Of a DNA stretch of 64,000 bases, positions 58,801 through 64,000 are shown one piece after another. A program made the position numbers and the translations under genes. Where the stretch lies: contig NC_134997.1 in NCBI RefSeq assembly GCF_050947335.1, positions 6,324,001-6,388,000 of the forward strand, written 5' to 3'. Source of the stretch: Megachile rotundata (taxonomy: Eukaryota > Arthropoda > Insecta > Hymenoptera > Megachilidae). How positions within the stretch are numbered: position 1 is the stretch's first letter; the number at the start of each line of letters is the position of its first letter. The notes under the pieces were generated by a model, which saw only the letters and a list, made by a program, of their open reading frames with translations, searched no databases and was not told where the DNA came from.

Positions 58801-59170
58801 GTTTTGAGATGGTTGAGATAGGTTTGGGGATGTAGGGATTTGCGAATTTGGGGATTTTGGAATGTAGGATTTAGGAATTTAGGGATTTGGGAATTTATGG
58901 GTGTGGAAATTGAGGGGTTTGGGAAATTAAGAAGTTGGAAATTTGGGATGTGGGAATTTTGGGACGTGGGAATTTTGGGACGTGGGAATTTTGGGACGTG
59001 GGAATTTTGGGACGTGGGAATTTTAGAATGTGGGAATTCCTATGGGTGTGGACATTTAGGGATATGGGAATTTACGGATTTAGAAATTTAGGGATGTGAG
59101 AATTTACGGATTTGGCATTTTAGAAATTTGGGAATTGGAGAATTTGGGAAAATTGGGAATTAGGGAATTG
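58801..59170 (+). repeat. G-rich low-complexity with 17-bp GGGACGTGGGAATTTTG units
   Basis: GGGACGTGGGAATTTTG occurs four times in a row at about 58960-59025, with degenerate GGGAATTTAGGGATTT words around it. Confidence 0.85.
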
Positions 59171-59800
59171 GGGAATTGAGGAATTTGGGAATTTGGAGAA
59201 TTTGGAGAATTTGGGGAATTTGGGGAATTTGGGGAATTTGGGGAATTTGGAATTTAGTGAATTGGAATTTGGGAAATTTGGAATTTGGGAGATTTGGAAT
59301 TTGGGAGATTTGGCATTTGCGGAATTTCAGGAATTTGGAGTATTTGGAATTTGGGGAATTTAGACTTTGGGGAGTTTGGAATTTGTGGAATTTGGAATTT
59401 GTGGAATTTGGAATTTGTGGAATTTGGAATTTGTGGAATTTGGAATTTGTGGAATTTGGAATTTGTGGAATTTGGAATTTGGGGAATTTGGAATTTGGGA
59501 AATTTGGAGTTTGGGGAATTTGGAGTTTGGGAAATTTGGAATTTGTGGAATTTGGAACTTGTGGAATTTGGAATTTGTGGAATTTGGAATTTGTGGAATT
59601 TGGAATTTGTGGAATTTGGAATTTGTGGAATTTGGAATTTGTGGAATTTGGTATTTGTGGAATTTGGGGAATTGGGAAATTGGAGAATTTGGGAATGTGG
59701 AAAATTGGAAAGTTGGAAAGTTGGAAAATGGGAACATGGAAAAATTGGAAAATTGGAAAGTTGAAAAACTGAAAAACTGAAAAACTGAAAAACTGAAAAA
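59171..59800 (+). repeat. 16-bp array GGAATTTGTGGAATTT (G-rich on plus)
   Basis: It contains (TTTGGGGAA)n at about 59210-59245 and then more than 20 copies of the 16-bp unit to about 59670. It is the same word family as 56.1-56.5 kb but in the opposite orientation. It ends in GAAAAACTGAAAAACTGAAA. Frames NLEFVEFGICGIWNLW and similar repeat every 48 nt and are artefacts. Confidence 0.92.
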
Positions 59801-60780
59801 TTGAATATTAAATAATTGATAAGGCGAAAATTGGAAGATTAAAAGACTACAACACTGCCAATTAAAAAAAGTAGAAACTTCTTACCATGAAAATACTCCA
59901 ACTAACAATTTGTATTGGACAATTGACAAACTTGGAATGCATTGATAAACCCCAGTATTGGAATCTTGCAATATTGAATGATCTCCATATAACTAATTAA
60001 ATCAACAAACGCCAACGAAAATTTACACCAGTCATTTTCATCAAACCTCAACCATCAAATCAATATACTTGTTATATTACTGTTCTCTTATGTAGTTCAA
60101 ATGTAGTTCGAATCTTCACGATTCAGAAACCATGTGGTATACAATAATACAATCTCTACACGCTCCAACTGTAAATCCATCTTACAGATACAACTGCACT
60201 TGAAACTTTCGTATGTTACTGTAACGATATTCTCCCGAGGAATTTTTACACATACTTGGAAGAACCTATCTTCAAAAGTTTCTATGTTTTCAACTGGGGT
60301 AACACAAGCCCCAGGACACAGATGAAAACAATGTCATACGTCATCGACAAGGTTTTACATGTTTTTTTCTTTTCCCGTTCGTTTTTATATCTGGTCTGCT
60401 AGGATTTATTTTGAATTTCGTTAATGGAGTCTCTAAAGTAAAACTATAGTTCTATTAGAAAAATTAAAAATTTGTTTTTGCGATTTTATAAACATGAACA
60501 GCTAAAAGGTCTCTTCACTTTTTTGAAATAGGAGTTAAGTGTATAGAAAGGTGTGACATTTTATTCTGTATGTCAAATGTATTTAATACTTCATTGATAT
60601 TTTAGTAAAATTGTAATGGATCGTTGGTATTTTTTTTTTATCGTATCTGAGATTTTTTAATTTTCTTGATTTTATGATTGTGGCGGTTGAAAGCTTTTCA
60701 GTTACTACATTTTTAAATTATGATTAATTTGTAAAATTTTTATGTATAATAAATAGTTTTTTTAATTTTTTAGTTTACAA
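59801..60780. other. AT-rich DNA, no supported gene
   Basis: A 63-codon plus frame (60134-60325) is not recognised. Nothing else is seen. Confidence 0.35.
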
Positions 60781-61790
60781 ATTCTTAATTTCCCAAATTC
60801 CTCAAATCCTCAAATTTTTAAATTCTCAAGTTCTCAAATTTTCCAATTTCCTAATTTTCCAGTTCTCCAGTTTTCCAATTTCCCAATTTCCCAATATTCC
60901 AATTCTCCAGTTTTCTAATTTTCCAAATTTCTCAATTTCTGAACCTCCTAATTTTCTACTATTCGATTCTTTTAATTTCTCAATTTTCCAATTTCCCAAC
61001 TTCTTTTTTTCCTCTTTCCCAATTTCCTAACCTTCTATTTTCAAATTTTCCTAATTTTTCAATTTCTAAATTTCAAGATTTCCTATTTTCTCAATGTTCT
61101 ACTCTGTCAATTTCCCTCGTTCCCACTTTCCTAATTTCCCAATTTCCCAATTTTCAAATTTCCCATTTCCTTAATAATCCAATTGCCTTGTTTCCACCTT
61201 CTTTCATTTCTCCACTTGTGAACTTCCTCTTGGCCATTTTCCTTATTTTGAAGATTCTCGTTTGCCAGTTGCCCAATTTTCTTAATTTTCCAATTTCCTA
61301 ATATTCCAAGGTCTCAAAACTCAATGTCCTAATTTCCCTTTCTTCCAACTTTCCTTATGTACCAATTTCCACTTTATCATTTCCTCAATTTCGCATTTTC
61401 ATATTTTCTCAATTTCCTCATTTCCCCATTTCCTTGTTTCCAACCTTTCTTGTTTCTCAATTTCCTGATTTCCTCGTTCCCATTTTCCTCATTTCCAGCT
61501 TTCCACTATCCAATTTTCCAATTTTCGAATATCGTTATTTTCCATTTCCCACATTTCTTAATTTTCCAATTTCCTAATGTTCCAATTTGGAAAATAATTT
61601 TTCTTGAGTTGTTACGTTATTGCGCACAAATTCCAATTTCCTAATGTTCCAAGGTCCCAATATCTCAATTTCCAAATTTCCCTGTTTCCAATTTTCACTT
61701 TCCCATTTTCTGAATTTTCCATTTTCACATTTACCCAGTTTCCCAATTTTCCAATTTCGCAAGTTCTCTGAAGCATCCAGAAAATAATTT
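60781..61790. repeat. Pyrimidine-rich TTTCCCAATTTCC low-complexity with ~190-bp unit
   Basis: CCTAAT(A/G)TTCCAAGGTCNCAA recurs near 61300 and 61640. GAAAATAATTTTTC(T/C)T(G/A)AG, then TTGTTAC, recurs near 61588 and 61779, about 191 bp apart, showing a higher-order unit. No coding content is seen. Confidence 0.8.
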
Positions 61791-62214
61791 TTCCTAAGTT
61801 GTTACATAATAGCACACGTTGATGTGTAAGAAAGCTTATCTGGTTTGAGAGTATGAATACAAGTATGATGGCTCTTAACTCCGTAAACATTGAGACCGTG
61901 AACTGTTATGTTTACTGAAGGATTCGCATGAAGAGATCTCTGTGAAATCTCTTGCCTTTATCGAGTTTATTTGATTCACGATAAAGTGAAGCTCAATTAA
62001 ATCAGATTACCATTAATAATCGTCGTTTGAAACAATGATCAAACGGTAACTATTGATTAAATTGAGTACCTCTTTCGCGCAAATATGAACGAGATAGACA
62101 AGAACAAACGGAAAGTGCTGCTGTTTCCTTTTAACTTAAAAACTTTCTACATTTTAGAAATTAAGAATTCCAGTTTTTTTAAATTGTTTATCTACTTTAT
62201 CTCAGAATTACTAA
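61791..62214. other. Unique DNA, no gene seen
   Basis: No protein-like frame or repeat was recognised. Confidence 0.4.
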
Positions 62215-62460
62215 ATGATTAAATTTTCTGATTTTCTGATTTTCTGATTTTCTAATTTGCCGATTTTCTAATTTTCTAATTTTCTAACTTGCCAATTTTC
62301 TGATTTTCTGATTTTCCAATTTTCTAATTTTCTAATTTTCTAATTTTCCAATTTTCCAATTCTTCCATTTTCCAATTTTCCAATTGTCCAGTTTTCCCAT
62401 TTTCCCATTTACCAATTTTCTAATTTTCTAATTTTCTAATTTTCTGATTACTAAGTTTCA
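62215..62460. repeat. 9-bp repeat (TTTTCTGAT / TTTTCTAAT)n
   Basis: ATTTTCTGATTTTCTGATTT and ATTTTCTAATTTTCTAAT runs at a 9-bp period, with CCAATTTTC variants. Confidence 0.9.
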
Positions 62461-62815
62461 AAAATTTCTAAATTCTTATATTTCCAAACTCAGAAATTTC
62501 CACATTTCTAAATTGGCAAGTTACCAGAATCCTAAATTTCTAACTTCCTTAATGTCTATATTTTCAAATTTTTAAATTCACAAGCTCCTATATTTCTACA
62601 TTCTTAAAGCACCAAATTTCAAGAATCTCAAAGGCCAGAATTTTTGAATCTAAAAATCCCAAAATTCCTAAACACCTAATTTTAGAAAGCCTCGAATTTC
62701 CAAATTTGCTATTTAGAAATTTCCAAGTTGCCAGATCTACAAATTTCTAACATTCAAAACTTACAAATTTACAAAATATCAAACGTTTCATATTTGCAAA
62801 TCTCAAATTTCCCAA
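62461..62815. repeat. Degenerate AAATTTCC low-complexity
   Basis: AAATTTCTAACTTCC-type words link the 9-bp and 8-bp arrays. Confidence 0.7.
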
Positions 62816-63312
62816 ATCCCCATATTCTTAAATCTCCAAATCTCCAAATCTCCAAATCTCCAAATCTTCAATTCTCCAAACCTTCAAATCTCCAAATCTC
62901 CAAATCTCCAAATCTCCAAATCTTCAATTCTCCAAACCTTCAAATCTCCAAATCTCCAAATCTCCAAATCCACAAATCCCCAAATCCCCAAATCTCCAAA
63001 TCTCCAAATCTCTAAATCTCCAAATCTCCAAATCTCCAAATCTCCAAATCTCCAAATCTCCAAATCTCCATATCTCCAAATCTCCAAATCTCCATATCTC
63101 CAAATCTCCAAATCTCCAAATCTCCAAATCTCCAAATCTTCAATTCTCCAAACCTTCAAATCTCCAAATCTCCAAATCCCCAAATCCCCAAATCCCCAAA
63201 TCCCCAAATCCCCAAATCCCCAAATCTCTAAATCCCCAAATCCCCAAATCCCCAAATCCCCAAATCCCCAAATCCCCAAATCTCCAAATCCGAAATCCCA
63301 AATCTCCAATAT
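62816..63312 (-). repeat. 8-bp array (CTCCAAAT)n and (CCCCAAAT)n
   Basis: It is perfectly phased over long stretches (for example CTCCAAAT at 63018-63130, CCCCAAAT at 63177-63224 and 63233-63285). A higher-order segment containing TCTTCAATTCTCCAAACC, then TTCAAATCTCC, occurs at about 62863, 62919 and 63136. The CCCC stretches are G4-prone on the minus strand. Confidence 0.95.
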
Positions 63313-64000
63313 CCAGGATCATATTCCAATATCACCACACATTGAATTTGCTCGATGCGGTTTAATTCGCTAATCTTCAGTATACAGAAGTAATCCCCAA
63401 CGTAAGTTGCCGATATTATAATTGCAGACCAAGCAAAACAATGTTAACGTAAATATCACTGGAGAAGCAACGTGTAGAATTCGCGGTTTGATAATCCGTG
63501 AAACTTTATCGAAACGTTCGTAATCCAATATTCGACGTTAATGTATGCAAACTTGTCGCAATTTTGTACGTCGCGTGTTAATTTCATGCAAGAATATTCA
63601 GAACGCACGCGATTCACAGACCTATATTTCGAATACGTGTACTATCGAGAGTCTTAAACCTACGTGCACGTTTTCATCACGAATAGTACACGGTATTGGG
63701 ATTTTCGCTGATTATCATTTTAGAAAAAATTTTATGCTCTCATAGAAATACGAAGTATCGATTATTTTAAGTAGTATTTATACGCTTTTTAATGCGACAC
63801 GCTCCTAACTTATCAGATCATTTCAAGAGTAATGTCTTTTGCACACGACACTTTAATATGTTAAACAAAATTATGACACTCCGGTCATTTATTATTGATA
63901 CTGTATGTGTTAGTTTTTATTGCTTTACTGGGGCATGAAGGGTTTTTCGAGCTTTTTTTGAATAATTGTTTCGTTTGAAATATTTTAAGTTGTCACGTAT
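63313..64000. other. Unique DNA, no supported gene
   Basis: A 66-codon plus frame (63545-63745) is not recognised. The last 200 bp are AT-rich without features. Confidence 0.35.

Noticed and set aside
56078..59780. Long overlapping frames with NLEF/GIWN or NSPNSKFPK repeats on both strands
   Set aside because: They come from 16-bp arrays; period 48 nt in all frames, no start context and no conserved domain.

Overview
The window is nuclear DNA of an insect, most probably a hymenopteran and perhaps a bee. It is very AT-rich, its genes have short GT-AG introns, it carries short (TTAGG)n runs, and its encoded proteins are clearly metazoan. No bacterial, plastid or viral gene organisation is seen. 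Species cannot be named from sequence alone.

Three conserved genes sit together at 22.0-27.7 kb. On the minus strand, 22126-22009 is the first coding exon of a DENND5-type Rab guanine-exchange factor. The rest of that gene lies to the left, and no second coding exon was found before the window edge, so 1-22008 is probably its first intron. Divergent from it is a complete seven-exon CCDC22 gene (22835-25528, 585 aa), part of the CCC/Commander endosomal recycling complex. Convergent with CCDC22 is a complete two-exon MRPS27 gene (27648-26214, minus, 447 aa), a mitoribosome small-subunit protein. DENND5 and CCDC22 act in membrane traffic and share a 0.7-kb CpG-rich divergent promoter region.

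Most of the rest is repeats. (a) Transposon-like elements: a 734-bp foldback element (3472-4205), a TIR element with a truncated relative (33025-33540; 17094-17352), a piggyBac-like MITE with TTAA ends (33978-34194), a 940-bp Ginger-like element with a broken integrase N-terminus (47184-48123), and a 1.4-kb palindrome (28390-29760) carrying six CTCF-like motifs about 196 bp apart. (b) Tandem arrays with units of 8, 15, 16, 28, 30, 40, 75, 149 and about 175 bp, plus a partial triplication near 400 bp. (c) Kilobases of degenerate 'AAATTTCC'-type low-complexity DNA, which create many long but spurious open frames.

A second gene start may lie on the plus strand at 41.8-42.2 kb. A CpG-rich segment there ends at a donor-like AACAG|GT, and a 149-bp tandem array that repeats that donor-like site follows at once. 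No coding exon for it was recognised. The region from 44 kb to the right edge has no recognisable host gene.
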